Shown in pieces: positions 9,211 to 18,329 of a stretch of DNA of 64,000 nt. Under the pieces are notes generated by a model. The model saw only the letters and a program-made list of their open reading frames with translations, did no database searches and was not told the DNA's origin. A program made the translations under genes and the position numbers. Each line of letters opens with the position of its first letter. Positions within the stretch are counted from its first letter, which is position 1. The stretch is from Streptomyces sp. CG4 (lineage in GTDB: Bacteria; Actinomycetota; Actinomycetes; Streptomycetales; Streptomycetaceae): contig NZ_CP163525.1 of NCBI RefSeq assembly GCF_041080655.1, positions 2,976,001-3,040,000 on the forward strand, read 5' to 3'.

Positions 9211-9813
9211 ATGGGCATCTTCGGCCGCAAGGACAGCACCCCCGAGACCACCGCGGCGCCGGCCGGCGCCGATCTGACCGCGCTGACCGGTGACTACACG
9301 ATCGACCCGGCGCACACCACGATCGGTTTCACCGCCCGGCACGCGATGGTCACCAACGTCAAGGGCGGCTTCCACGACTTCACCGGCACGCTGCACCTGG
9401 ACGGAGCCGACCCGAGCCGGTCCACCGCCACGCTGGACGTCAAGATGGAGAGCATCGACACGGGCAACGGCGACCGGGACGGTCACCTGAAGTCGTCCGA
9501 CTTCTTCAAGACCGACGAGTTTCCGGCCATGACCTTCCGCTCCACCAAGGCGGAAGCCCTGGGCGGCGACGCGTACCGCATCACCGGCGACCTCTCCCTG
9601 CTCGGCGTGACCAAGCCGATCAGCATCGACCTGGAGTTCAACGGCGCCGCGACGGACCCGTTCGGCAACGAGCGCGTGGGTTTCGAGGGCAGGGCCGAGA
9701 TCCTGCGCTCCGAGTGGGGGCTGACCTGGAACGCGGCGCTGGAGACCGGCGGCGTCCTGGTCTCCGACAAGATCAAGCTGAACTTCGACATCTCGGCCAT
9801 CAAGAACGCCTGA
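9211..9813 (+). CDS. YceI-family polyisoprenoid-binding protein
   Basis: A 200-aa YceI-domain protein (about residues 30-198), a lipocalin-like beta-barrel that binds long isoprenoid chains in other bacteria. Characteristic segments are DYTIDPAHTTIGFTARHAMV, the GDRDGHLKSSDFF loop and the ending WNAALETGGVLVSDKIKL. There is no signal peptide: the N-terminus MGIFGRKDSTPET is hydrophilic, so a cytoplasmic form is expected. The ATG at 9211 follows CCTGGAG (9199-9205). In streptomycetes such genes are often under MarR control, and the inverted repeat just upstream fits a regulated promoter. Confidence 0.92.
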   Translation: MGIFGRKDSTPETTAAPAGADLTALTGDYTIDPAHTTIGFTARHAMVTNVKGGFHDFTGTLHLDGADPSRSTATLDVKMESIDTGNGDRDGHLKSSDFFKTDEFPAMTFRSTKAEALGGDAYRITGDLSLLGVTKPISIDLEFNGAATDPFGNERVGFEGRAEILRSEWGLTWNAALETGGVLVSDKIKLNFDISAIKNA

Positions 9814-9825
9814 CCGTCCGGGGGT

Positions 9826-10917
9826 TCAGCCGGCTCCGAGCCGTCCGCCCTCCGCCTGCGCCCGACCTCCACTCCCCCGGAACGGGAGGGCGGGCGCAGG
9901 CGCGTCGACCGGCAGGAGGCACCACGCCGCCGTGATGGACAGGGCCGCGCCCAGGGCTATCGCGGCCAGCCGGGTCGGGAGGAGGCCGGTCGCGTTCTGG
10001 CCGAAGTAGCCGAGGAGCAGGGACAGGGCCGTGGTGATGCCGGCCGCCCAGTAGGCGTAGTTGAGCGGGCGCAGCCACAGGGCGACGGTGAGGATCGCGA
10101 ACATCACCGCCACCGACGCGGCCCCGGTGATGCCCGCGGCCGCCACACCGGTGGCCAGCAGCGTGCCCACGGTCGCACCGAGGAAGCGTTCGACTCCCTT
10201 GCGCGACACGTCCGTTCGCCCCCGGTTGCCACTGGCCACGACGTACGCCGTGAGGACCGCCCAGGGCCAGTGGTCGCCGAAGAGGAGCCGGCCGCAGAGG
10301 AACGCCGCGGCCACGGCGGCCGCCATCTGCAGGGCCATGCGGGTGCTGGGCCGCGGGCGGGACAGGGAGACCCTGCGCGGCGCGGGCCGCACGGGATCCG
10401 GACGCCCGGGGCCGTACCGGTCGCCGAGGCCCTGGACCAGCCAGACGCCGGCACAGGCCAGGACGCCGATCGCCGCCGCCCAGAACCAGCTCATCAGCCC
10501 CCGCTCGGCCGCGGGCGGCAGCGCCGGGCCGGGGACGACCAGCAGGGCCACGAACGGCAGGGTCATCAGCGTGCCCGCCCGGGTCGCCGTCGGGCCGAAG
10601 CGGCGGATCCAGATGCCCAGGGAGATGCCGAGCGTGAAGACGGCGGCGCCCGCCGCGTAGTGGTGCATGATCAGGCGGCCCAGGAACTGGGCACCGGCGG
10701 CCGCCACGGGCAGCAGCACGAGCGCCGCGAGTCTGCGCCGGGTGGACGCGGTGCGCTGGCTGGAGGACAGGGTGAGGGCCAGGGCCACCGCGAGGACGGG
10801 CACATCGGTGTGCAGTCCGGCCGCACCCTCCAGCCACAGGGCGGCTCCCCAGCACAACAGCACCGCCGCCATCGTCAGCAGAGATTCATACGCATTGCGT
10901 ATCAGTTTCGAGCGCAC
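9826..10917 (-). CDS. FUSC-family membrane exporter
   Basis: A 363-aa integral membrane protein with two clusters of hydrophobic helices (about 15-160 and 205-340) split by a basic cytoplasmic linker. This is the arrangement of the FUSC/aromatic-acid-exporter family (fusaric acid resistance, AaeB-like). Family members export aromatic acids or related small toxins. The GTG start at 10917 has no Shine-Dalgarno. Instead a TATACT -10 box lies at 10929-10924, six bases upstream, indicating a leaderless mRNA. It is divergent from a MarR regulator and shares its promoter region. Confidence 0.85.
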   Translation of the reverse strand: MRSKLIRNAYESLLTMAAVLLCWGAALWLEGAAGLHTDVPVLAVALALTLSSSQRTASTRRRLAALVLLPVAAAGAQFLGRLIMHHYAAGAAVFTLGISLGIWIRRFGPTATRAGTLMTLPFVALLVVPGPALPPAAERGLMSWFWAAAIGVLACAGVWLVQGLGDRYGPGRPDPVRPAPRRVSLSRPRPSTRMALQMAAAVAAAFLCGRLLFGDHWPWAVLTAYVVASGNRGRTDVSRKGVERFLGATVGTLLATGVAAAGITGAASVAVMFAILTVALWLRPLNYAYWAAGITTALSLLLGYFGQNATGLLPTRLAAIALGAALSITAAWCLLPVDAPAPALPFRGSGGRAQAEGGRLGAG

Positions 10918-10988
10918 TCGGTAAGTATAGAGCCGGAAACTGCCAGAACTCCATGAAGTATCGTAAGCGAATGCGTACGATCTCTTTT
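10888..10988. promoter_or_regulatory. Divergent FUSC/MarR promoter with two operator-like palindromes
   Basis: Palindrome 1 is ATACGCA-T-TGCGTAT (10888-10902), just inside the FUSC gene downstream of its start. Palindrome 2 is ATCGTA-N10-TACGAT (10960-10981), directly upstream of the MarR start. The TACGAT arm (10976-10981) can also serve as the -10 box of a leaderless MarR transcript (ATG at 10989), and TATACT (minus strand, 10929-10924) as that of FUSC. The layout suits autorepression plus control of the exporter by MarR. Confidence 0.6.
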
Positions 10989-11435
10989 ATGGATCACCTC
11001 GACGAAGCCGCCGCCCTCCGGCGCGCCGTCGTCCGGCTCAACCGGCGGCTGCGGCAGGAACACGGGGACGGCGGGCTCAGTTCCAACCAGCTCGCCGTGC
11101 TCGGCCATCTGCATCGACACGGGTCGGCGACGCCCGGTGAGATCGCCGCGGAGGAGCGGCAGCGGCCGCAGTCGCTCACCCGGGTCTACGCCGAGCTGGA
11201 GGCCGAGGGGCTGATCGCGCGGGAGCGGGGGACGGACGACCGGCGGCAGTCCGTGCTCTCCCTCACCGAGGCCGGGCGGCAGGCACTGGAGCGGGAGATG
11301 GCCGAGCGGGACGCCTGGCTCGCCGGGGCGCTCCGGTCGCTCGGCCAGACGGAGCGCGGGGTGCTGGCGCTGGCGGCCGGGCTGCTGGAGCGGCTGGGGG
11401 CACTGGAGACGGCGGACGAGGGCGAGCGCCCCTGA
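10989..11435 (+). CDS. MarR-family transcriptional regulator
   Basis: A winged-helix MarR repressor, 148 aa from the ATG at 10989. Upstream in-frame starts at 10953 and 10971 exist but would add residues encoded by the operator palindrome. The HTH and wing are visible: QLAVLGHLHRHGSATPGEIA, then RPQSLTRVYAELEAEGLI, and the DRRQSVLSLTEAG wing. C-terminal helices form the dimer interface. Its divergent neighbour is a FUSC exporter, the standard arrangement for a small-molecule-sensing repressor controlling an efflux protein. The ligand is unknown, plausibly an aromatic acid. Confidence 0.9.
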   Translation: MDHLDEAAALRRAVVRLNRRLRQEHGDGGLSSNQLAVLGHLHRHGSATPGEIAAEERQRPQSLTRVYAELEAEGLIARERGTDDRRQSVLSLTEAGRQALEREMAERDAWLAGALRSLGQTERGVLALAAGLLERLGALETADEGERP

Positions 11436-11484
11436 CGGACACCGCCGACGAACGCGACTACTGACGGAACAGCGGGTCCGGCGG

Positions 11485-12840
11485 TCAGAAGCCTCCGCCG
11501 AAGTCGCCGCCGCCGTCGCCTCCTCCCCCGTCGAACCCTCCGCCGTCCCCGAACCCGCCCCCGAAGTCGCCGGGGTCGAAGTCCGTGCCGGACACGTCGC
11601 CGCCCTGGTAGTCGGCCCCGAAGTCGCCGTAACCGGCGCCGTAGTCGGCCGCGTACGACGGGGTCGCCATCATGCTGCCGAGGAGGGTGCCGACGAGCAG
11701 GCCGGGCAGAATGCCGCCGCCGAAGTAGCCGCCGGCCCAGGGGCCGTAGGCGGGGCCCGCGTCCCAGTAGGGGCGGCGGCCCTGGTCCGTGTCGACCTCG
11801 CGGATCACCGGATCGCGGCCGTCGGCCAGCCGGGTGGCGTCGGCCGCGCAGACGGGGACCTGGCGCGGGGCGCCGCCGGGCGGGGTCCAGGTGGCGTCGC
11901 TCACCGAGGGGCCGTGCCGCGGGTCGAAGAAGCAGGGCGGGCGGCGTTCGGGCAGCGGGCGGCCCTCGCGGCGGGCGGCCAGCCGGGCCAGCGAGAAGCG
12001 GCCGTCCTCCAGCGCCTCGGTGACCGTGCGGACGTCCTCCGGCCGGGCCGCGGCGGCCATGCGCTGCTTGGCGGTCTCGTAGGCGTCGAGGGCGTGCTCG
12101 TAGTCGGCGCGCATCGCGTCGTCGGCGCCGGGCTCCCCCGGCTGGAAGTCGAGGCGGTCCAGTTCCTCGCCGAAGGCGGTGATGTCCTCGTCCACGACCA
12201 CCCGCAGCCGGTCCAGGGCGGCCCGCCGCTCCTCCTCGTGGCGCCGGCGGTTGCGCTTGACCAGCGCGTACGCGCCCGCGCCGGCGGCCACCAGCAGCGC
12301 GCCGAGCGCGATCAGGGCAGCGGTGGGCGTCCCGCCGCCGGAACCGCCGGCGCCGCCCCAGCTCTTCGGGGCGTGGCCGCCCATGTGCGCCAGCGCGCGG
12401 TCGGTGAAGTCGGTGAGCTGGGTCTTGGCCGGCTCGCCCCGGACGCTCGTGACCAGGTTCTGCCGGGCCGTCGCCGACATGACGGAGGAGTCGGCGCGGG
12501 CGTCGAAGCGGTCGCCGAGGCGGATGCCGTACAGGCCGGTGACGCCGGTCGCCGCACGCAGGCCGGAGAAGAGGTTCGCGGTCGGGTAGCCGGCCGGGAG
12601 GACCGCGATGAACAGGGGTTTGTTCGCGTCCTTGATGCGTTTGGCGAGGGCGTCGGCATCCGCCGTCGACAGCTGGGCCGAGGCGGCCGGGTCCACGTAG
12701 ACCGGGCTCTTGCGGAGGGCCTGGGCGAGGGCGGAGATGCTCGTGTCCGCGCTCGCCCCGGGCGTGAACGGGGTCGCCAGGACCAGGGCGAGGACGGCCA
12801 GCAGCAGGGCTGGGAGGCTTCGGATCCGCAGGGCCTTCAT
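11485..12840 (-). CDS. Membrane-anchored protein with extracytoplasmic domain and Gly/Asp-rich tail
   Basis: A 451-aa protein of unknown function. A signal peptide (about 1-31, ending GASA) is followed by an extracytoplasmic alpha/beta domain (about 35-160; VYVDPAASAQLSTADADALA, LFIAVLPAGYP). A single membrane helix lies near 175-193, then a basic stop-transfer segment and a charged coiled-coil-like region (200-290). The tail from about 360 is very rich in Gly, Asp and Phe and ends in repeated GGG(F/D)GGG motifs. Similar proteins are common in streptomycetes and resemble TPM-domain proteins with Gly-rich ends. That similarity is by eye only. It is convergent with the MarR gene. Confidence 0.75.
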   Translation of the reverse strand: MKALRIRSLPALLLAVLALVLATPFTPGASADTSISALAQALRKSPVYVDPAASAQLSTADADALAKRIKDANKPLFIAVLPAGYPTANLFSGLRAATGVTGLYGIRLGDRFDARADSSVMSATARQNLVTSVRGEPAKTQLTDFTDRALAHMGGHAPKSWGGAGGSGGGTPTAALIALGALLVAAGAGAYALVKRNRRRHEEERRAALDRLRVVVDEDITAFGEELDRLDFQPGEPGADDAMRADYEHALDAYETAKQRMAAAARPEDVRTVTEALEDGRFSLARLAARREGRPLPERRPPCFFDPRHGPSVSDATWTPPGGAPRQVPVCAADATRLADGRDPVIREVDTDQGRRPYWDAGPAYGPWAGGYFGGGILPGLLVGTLLGSMMATPSYAADYGAGYGDFGADYQGGDVSGTDFDPGDFGGGFGDGGGFDGGGGDGGGDFGGGF

Positions 12841-12889
12841 ATCCCCGAAACTACCCGAAGCCTCCCATAATTCGACATACGGGCTGGGG

Positions 12890-15800
12890 CTACGCGGCCC
12901 GGTACGCCTCCGTCAGCTTCTCCACCGCCTTTCCGTACCGGCCGGTCAGCAGCAGATGGCCGGCGTCGGCGAAGGGCTTCGCCACCGCCTGGGTCATCCG
13001 CTCGCCGGCCTGCTGCTGGACGAGCAGCCGCGCCTCGGCCACCAGCGCACGCCCTGCCCGGTCGTCGCCCCTCCGCTCGGCCACCGTCGCCGCCGCGCCC
13101 AGCGCCCGCAGGGTGGCCGTGCCGCCGCGCGGCACGTCTGTGAGCGTGGTCAGGCCCCAGCCATAGGGGAACTGCGGATCGTACGACGGGTCGCCCACGT
13201 TGATCGGGAGCTGGGACTCGGACTTCGGCCAGGTGACGGGGAGCTGTCCGGTGAAGGGGCGCGCGCCGTAGAGGACGTCGGCGACGCCCTCGCCCTCGGT
13301 GCCGGGCAGCCAGGACGCCACCAGTGCGTCGATCTTGCCGAGCCGGTCGCCGACGAGCTGCGGGCGGCCGGAGACGATCAGCACCGCGCACTTCATGGCC
13401 GCGCACACCTTGTCCACGGCCGCCTGGTCGGCGGCGGACAGCCGCAGGCTGTGGCCGTTGCCGACGTCGCCGACGCCCTCGGCGTACGGGGTCTCGCCGA
13501 CGACGACCACCCCGACGTCGTAGCCGCCGGTCGGGGCGGAGGCGTCCTTGGAGTAGGTGACGTTCCCGCCGGCCTCGCGCATGCCCTGGAGGATGGTCGT
13601 GCCCCGGGTGTGGGTGCCGGAGGCGCCCTGCCAGGTGAGGGTCCAGCCACCGGTCTGGTTGCCGAGGTCGTCGGCGTTGGACCCGGCGACGTACACCTTC
13701 TGGCTCTTCTTCAGCGGGAGCAGTCCGCCGGAGTTCTTCAGCAGCACCTGCGACTCGGCGGCGGCCTGGCGGGCGACCGCCCGGTGGGCCGGAGAGCCGA
13801 TGGCGGCGGCACCGCTGGTGTCGGCGTAGGGATGCTCGAAGAGGCCCAGCCTGAACTTCTGGGTGAGGATGCGGGATACGGCGTCGTCGATCCGCTTCTC
13901 GCTGATCCGGCCCGCCTTCACCTCGCCGACGAGCGTGGCGCCGAAGTCCTTGTAGCCGTAGGGCACCATCATCATGTCGACGCCCGCGTTCACCGCCGTG
14001 CGGACGTGGGCCGGGTAGTCGCCGGGGAGCTGGTCGATGGCGTTCCAGTCACTGATGACGAAGCCGCCGAAGCCCATGCGGCCCTTCAGCACCCCGTTGA
14101 TCATGTCGCCGCGCGCGTGCATCTTCACCGCGCCCTTGCCGTCGCCGGCGATGTCGAGGGAGGAGTACGACGGCATGACCGAGCCGATGCCCCGCCGGAC
14201 GGCGGTCTTGTACGGCGCCAGGTGGATGTCCTCCAGCTGCTGCCGGGTGACCGTGGTGACGCCCTGGTCGATGGTGTAGGTGCCGGTGGTGGAGGAGCCG
14301 TAGGCGGTGCCGCCGTCGCCGGCGAAGTGCTTGGCGGTGGCCAGCACCTTGTCGTTCCGGCTCAGGTCCCGGCCGTCGGCCCGGCCCTGGAGGCCCTGGA
14401 TCATGGTCTCCATGGACTGCACGAGGGCGGGGTCCTCGCCGAAGGACTCGTACGAGCGGCCCCAGCGTTCGTCGCGGCTCACGCACAGACAGGGCGCGAA
14501 GTCCCACGGGATTCCGGTGGCGCGGACCTCGGCGGCCGTCACCGACCCTGTCGCGTAGGCGAGTCGGGGGTCACGGCTCGCGCCGATGCCGATGTTGTGC
14601 GGCATGATCGTGGCGCCGCTCAGGTTGTTGTGGCCGTGGACCGCGTCGACGCCGTAGATCAGCGGGATCTGGAGGCGGTTCGCCCGGGTGCGGAGCTGGA
14701 AGCCGTCGATCATCCGGGCCCAGGCCCCGGGGGTGTTGGGCGTGGGTGTGGAGCCGCCGCCGGACAGCAGGGAGCCGAGCGCGTACGTCGCGATGTCGCC
14801 GCCGCCTCCGACGGCGCCCCGCTCGGCCTGGGTCATCTGCCCGGCCTTCTCCTGAAGCGACATGCGGGACAGCAGATCCGCGACGCGCTTCCGTACCGGC
14901 AACTCGGCGTTCAGATACGGCAGTCCGTGGGCGTCGATGACGATCTGCGGGGTCTCGGCGGGAGCCTTGGCTCCGGTGACCGCGAGCTTGAGCGGGATGG
15001 TCTTCGCGGCCGCGGCGGCCTTGCTCTCGCGGGTCGGCACCTCGATCGTCCGCGTCGCGCCCGAGGCGGTGCCGGCCGGGAAGGTGAGGGTGCCTTCGGC
15101 CGGGGTGTAGTCCCGGCCGGCGGTCGCGGTGCCGCCCTCGGTCGCGTACGTGACCGTCACCGGGTCGTCGACGGGCCGGTCGCCGGTCGTGGCCAGGGTG
15201 ACCTTCACCCGGACGGTGCCGCCCGCCCTGACCGGACGGACGGGCGCGTCGGTGGTGACGGCGGCACGCAGCGACTGGTCGGCCCTGCCGTACAACTCGA
15301 CGTCGTCCATGGCGAAGTCGCCCTTGGTGCCGGCCGGGAGGGTGACCGCGTATCCCCACATCCGCGTGAGGCCCAGGACATGGTCGATGCCGCCGACCGG
15401 CTGGTAGTCGGTGCGGTAGGCGAAGTCGGTGAAGGGGATCTCGATCCGCTTCCAGCCGGTGAAGTCGTCCGTGAAGGAGGTCGTCCACAGCTCGGAGGCC
15501 TCGCCGTTCGCGCCGCCGTCCTTGATCTCGAAGGCGATCTTCCGGCCGTTGTTCCGGCCCTCCCACCAGAAGCGGATGCCCCGGTGGGCGGACCAGTCGT
15601 GGGCGGGCCCGCCGGCGGCGAAGTCGTGGGTGAAGCCACCGTAGCCGCTGATGTCGTAGCTGCCGGTGAGGACCTTGGCGCCCTCGGGAGCGTCGGCGCG
15701 GTCGGCGAGGTGCAGGGCGGGCGGATCGTCGGCGTCGCCGCCCCAGGTGAAGATGCCGTCGGCGGGCTGGGCGGCGAAGGGGACCTCGCCCTCGAAGCGG

Positions 15801-15922
15801 TCCACGGGGACCGGGGCTGGGTCGTCGGCGGCGTCGGCGGCACGGGCGGCGCCGGAGACGGCGGACAGGGGCAACAGGGCGGCGAGCAAGGCCCCGGAGA
15901 CGAGCAGGGCGGTTCTTGGCAT
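12890..15922 (-). CDS. Secreted glycoside hydrolase family 3 beta-glucosidase with N-terminal carbohydrate-binding domain
   Basis: A 1010-aa exported enzyme removing beta-linked glucose from oligosaccharides. The order is a signal peptide (1-30), a CBM11-like beta-sandwich (about 40-215; DRFEG, IRFWWEGRNNGRKIAF, MDDVELYG), a Calx-beta-like module (about 220-310; VTYATEGGTATAGRDYTP), and the GH3 catalytic TIM barrel with nucleophile Asp in GFVISDWNAI. The GH3 C-terminal domain and a helical tail follow. The start ATG at 15922 follows GAGGGAAGG (15934-15926); the upstream in-frame start at 15943 lacks such a site. It is divergent from a GH30 glucanase, which suggests joint attack on a beta-glucan. 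Confidence 0.9.
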   Translation of the reverse strand: MPRTALLVSGALLAALLPLSAVSGAARAADAADDPAPVPVDRFEGEVPFAAQPADGIFTWGGDADDPPALHLADRADAPEGAKVLTGSYDISGYGGFTHDFAAGGPAHDWSAHRGIRFWWEGRNNGRKIAFEIKDGGANGEASELWTTSFTDDFTGWKRIEIPFTDFAYRTDYQPVGGIDHVLGLTRMWGYAVTLPAGTKGDFAMDDVELYGRADQSLRAAVTTDAPVRPVRAGGTVRVKVTLATTGDRPVDDPVTVTYATEGGTATAGRDYTPAEGTLTFPAGTASGATRTIEVPTRESKAAAAAKTIPLKLAVTGAKAPAETPQIVIDAHGLPYLNAELPVRKRVADLLSRMSLQEKAGQMTQAERGAVGGGGDIATYALGSLLSGGGSTPTPNTPGAWARMIDGFQLRTRANRLQIPLIYGVDAVHGHNNLSGATIMPHNIGIGASRDPRLAYATGSVTAAEVRATGIPWDFAPCLCVSRDERWGRSYESFGEDPALVQSMETMIQGLQGRADGRDLSRNDKVLATAKHFAGDGGTAYGSSTTGTYTIDQGVTTVTRQQLEDIHLAPYKTAVRRGIGSVMPSYSSLDIAGDGKGAVKMHARGDMINGVLKGRMGFGGFVISDWNAIDQLPGDYPAHVRTAVNAGVDMMMVPYGYKDFGATLVGEVKAGRISEKRIDDAVSRILTQKFRLGLFEHPYADTSGAAAIGSPAHRAVARQAAAESQVLLKNSGGLLPLKKSQKVYVAGSNADDLGNQTGGWTLTWQGASGTHTRGTTILQGMREAGGNVTYSKDASAPTGGYDVGVVVVGETPYAEGVGDVGNGHSLRLSAADQAAVDKVCAAMKCAVLIVSGRPQLVGDRLGKIDALVASWLPGTEGEGVADVLYGARPFTGQLPVTWPKSESQLPINVGDPSYDPQFPYGWGLTTLTDVPRGGTATLRALGAAATVAERRGDDRAGRALVAEARLLVQQQAGERMTQAVAKPFADAGHLLLTGRYGKAVEKLTEAYRAA

Positions 15923-15976
15923 GGACCTTCCCTCGGCTCTCATGGTTCACTCATGGCTTAGATCACGCCGTGAGTT

Positions 15977-16016
15977 AACTGACGGATTCCCAACCCGTCA
16001 AGACGGCACGTCAGTT
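15977..16016. promoter_or_regulatory. Inverted repeat in the GH3/GH30 divergent promoter
   Basis: AACTGACG (15977-15984) and CGTCAGTT (16009-16016) form a perfect 8-bp inverted repeat spanning 40 bases, with a nested GACGG/CCGTC pair inside. The whole region between the two genes is only 149 bases, so one regulator could control both. No regulator gene is adjacent. Confidence 0.5.
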
Positions 16017-16071
16017 GTGCCGGTCTCTGTCATTCCCCGCTCTGTCGACCCGAGAGGAAGGGCGACGCACC

Positions 16072-17589
16072 ATGAGGAGAATCCCCCGCACGGCCCGGCT
16101 GCTGCTGGCCGGGCTGCTCTCCGCCGCCGGCTTCACCGCCGCCGTACCCCCCGCCGCGCACGCGGCCGGTGAGCCGGTCACCCCCTGGCTGACCACGACC
16201 GACGACGCCGGCGGCCGGCATGTCGTACGCGGTCTGCAGGCGCAGGCGCCGGTCGCCTTCCAGTCCGGCACGGGCGGCGACGGCACGAACATCACCGTGG
16301 ACGAGAACACCCGGTACCAGGCCTTCACCGGCGGCGGCGCGTCGTTCACGGACACCGCGGCCTGGCTGATGAACAGCAGCGGCGCGCTGTCCCCGGCCAC
16401 GCGGGACGCGACCATGCGCAAGCTGTTCTCGCCGGCGGACGGCATCGGGCTGTCGTTCCTGCGCAATCCGATGGGCGCGTCGGACCTCGCACGGTACGGC
16501 TACACGTACGACGACGTGGCGTCCGGGCAGACGGACCCGTCCCTGTCCCGGTTCTCGATCGCGCACGACCTGGCGGACGTGGTGCCACTCACCAGGCAGG
16601 CGCTTCAGCTGAATCCCTCGCTGACGGTGATGGCCTCGCCGTGGACGGCGCCGGCCTGGATGAAGGACAGCGGCTCGCTCGACGGCGGCTGGCTGAAGGC
16701 CGAGGACTACGGGGCGTACGCCGGCTACTTCGTGAAGTACCTCCAGGCCTACAAGGACCAGGGGGTCGACGTCTCGTACGTGACCCCGCAGAACGAGCCG
16801 ACCTGCTGCTCCGGCTACCCGTCCATGAGCTGGAACGCCAGCGGGATCGACTACTTCCTCAAGAACGACCTGCTGCCGCGGCTGCAGTCGGCGGGCCTGT
16901 CGACGAAGGTCCTGGCCCACGACTGGAACTGGGACACCTACGACTCCTACGCGGCCCAGGCCGTCGACGACGCGGCGATCCGCAACCACCCCAACTTCGG
17001 CGGGATCGCCTGGCACGGGTACGGCGGTGACGTCGGCAAGCAGTCGGCCGTGCACGACCGGTACCCCTCGCTGGACGCGTTCGGCACCGAGCACTCCGGC
17101 GGCACCTGGATCGCCGACCAGCAGCGCGAGGACATGTCCAACATCATCGACTACACCCGCAACTGGGCGAAGTCGGTGACCAAGTGGTCGCTGGCCGTGG
17201 ACCAGGACATGGGCCCGCACAACGGGGGGTGCGGCACCTGCACCGGGCTGATCACCGTGCACAACGGGGACGGTGCGAGCGGGACGGTGGACTACACGGT
17301 CGAGTACTACGACATGGGGCACCTGACGAAGTTCGTACGGCCGGGCGCCCAGCGGATCGCCTCGACGGCGTCGGCCGCCGTGCCGAACGTGGCCTGGCGG
17401 AACCCGGACGGCAGCAAGGCGCTGATCGCCTACAACGGCTCCTCCTCCGCCCAGACCATCACCATCGACTGGGGCGCGCAGCACGCCACTTACGCGCTGC
17501 CCGGGAAGACCTCGGCGACCTTCACCTGGTCCGGTACGCAGTCGGACGGCGGCGGTCGCAGCGGGGCCTTTGCCGGGCACTTGCGGTAA
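16072..17589 (+). CDS. Secreted glycoside hydrolase family 30 (endo-beta-1,6-glucanase/glucosylceramidase-like)
   Basis: A 505-aa exported GH30 enzyme. The start is the ATG at 16072, after GAGAGGAAGGG. The signal peptide is MRRIPRTARLLLAGLLSAAG with an AHA-A cleavage region. The (beta/alpha)8 barrel carries the acid/base Glu in VTPQNEPTCC and the nucleophile Glu in FGTEHSGGTW. A small C-terminal beta domain closes the protein (VAWRNPDGSKALIAYNGSS). The sequence pattern fits the bacterial beta-1,6-glucanase branch better than lysosomal-type ceramidase, with moderate certainty. It is divergent from the GH3 enzyme, which could process the released gentio-oligosaccharides. Confidence 0.9.
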   Translation: MRRIPRTARLLLAGLLSAAGFTAAVPPAAHAAGEPVTPWLTTTDDAGGRHVVRGLQAQAPVAFQSGTGGDGTNITVDENTRYQAFTGGGASFTDTAAWLMNSSGALSPATRDATMRKLFSPADGIGLSFLRNPMGASDLARYGYTYDDVASGQTDPSLSRFSIAHDLADVVPLTRQALQLNPSLTVMASPWTAPAWMKDSGSLDGGWLKAEDYGAYAGYFVKYLQAYKDQGVDVSYVTPQNEPTCCSGYPSMSWNASGIDYFLKNDLLPRLQSAGLSTKVLAHDWNWDTYDSYAAQAVDDAAIRNHPNFGGIAWHGYGGDVGKQSAVHDRYPSLDAFGTEHSGGTWIADQQREDMSNIIDYTRNWAKSVTKWSLAVDQDMGPHNGGCGTCTGLITVHNGDGASGTVDYTVEYYDMGHLTKFVRPGAQRIASTASAAVPNVAWRNPDGSKALIAYNGSSSAQTITIDWGAQHATYALPGKTSATFTWSGTQSDGGGRSGAFAGHLR

Positions 17590-17696
17590 CAGTCCCGCAC
17601 CAGCGGGCTCCGCCCTGTGCCCACCCACGCGACTATGTGGACAGCCGGCCGGATGTGTGTCGCCGTGCTGCGGTTCGGTGCCCGGCGGCACATGGT

Positions 17697-18302
17697 ATGG
17701 GTATGACCACACCGCAGGATCTGTTCCTCGTCAGCCTCGATGTGCCCGGTGAGCACCCCGTCGAGCAGGGTGATCTCTCGCTGGCGCTCGCGGGGGCCGA
17801 GCTGATCGACCTTCTCGGGGCGCGGGCGCTCACCTTGGACGGCGAGCGCATCGTGCCCGGTCCCGTGCTGACCACGGGCGACCGGATGCTGGACCAGGCC
17901 GGGGCGGCGCTCGTGCGGGGGGAGCCGTACGAGACGGTCGAGGACTGGCTGTGGCGCCGGGGGGAGGGGCTGGCCGTGGCCTACTACGACGCCCTGGACG
18001 CCGCGGGGCAGCTCTCCGGGAAGCGGCCCCGCTGGCCGCACCGGGCCGGCAAGGCCACGGCGGCCGACACCCCGGCCCGGCGCCATGCCGCCGACCGCTG
18101 GTGGTCCCGTGAGCCGGTGCTCGCCGGGCTCGCCGCCGCCCTGGGCATCCAGGGCGAGCGGCCGCCCGAGGAGGAGCCCGGCGACGAGGCGGTCGTCACC
18201 GTCCTGGTGGCGGTCGGCGACGCGGTGACCGAGCTGGGGGCCGTGCGCGAGCGGCGCCGCATCGAGAACGTGGCCTTCGACAACATCTGGCGGGCACCCT
18301 GA
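17697..18302 (+). CDS. GPP34 (Golgi phosphoprotein 3-like) family protein
   Basis: About 200 aa, a member of the GPP34 family, which in eukaryotes binds phosphatidylinositol-4-phosphate at the Golgi. Bacterial members are numerous in Streptomyces and of unknown role. The family signatures LFLVSLDVPG..., LALAGAELIDLL and DRMLDQAGAAL are present. The start is the ATG at 17697 or the ATG at 17703, two codons later; neither has a clear ribosome binding site. It is convergent with the VOC gene and appears monocistronic. No membrane segment is seen. Confidence 0.8.
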   Translation: MGMTTPQDLFLVSLDVPGEHPVEQGDLSLALAGAELIDLLGARALTLDGERIVPGPVLTTGDRMLDQAGAALVRGEPYETVEDWLWRRGEGLAVAYYDALDAAGQLSGKRPRWPHRAGKATAADTPARRHAADRWWSREPVLAGLAAALGIQGERPPEEEPGDEAVVTVLVAVGDAVTELGAVRERRRIENVAFDNIWRAP

Positions 18303-18329
18303 GCCCGGGACAGCACGTGGACAGCACGT

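Noticed and set aside
12710..15961. 1083-codon plus-strand open frame opposite the GH3 gene
   Set aside because: It is a shadow of the GH3 coding sequence. Its composition (V/G/D/A/R-rich) is typical of antisense high-GC frames, and the GH3 motifs are on the other strand.
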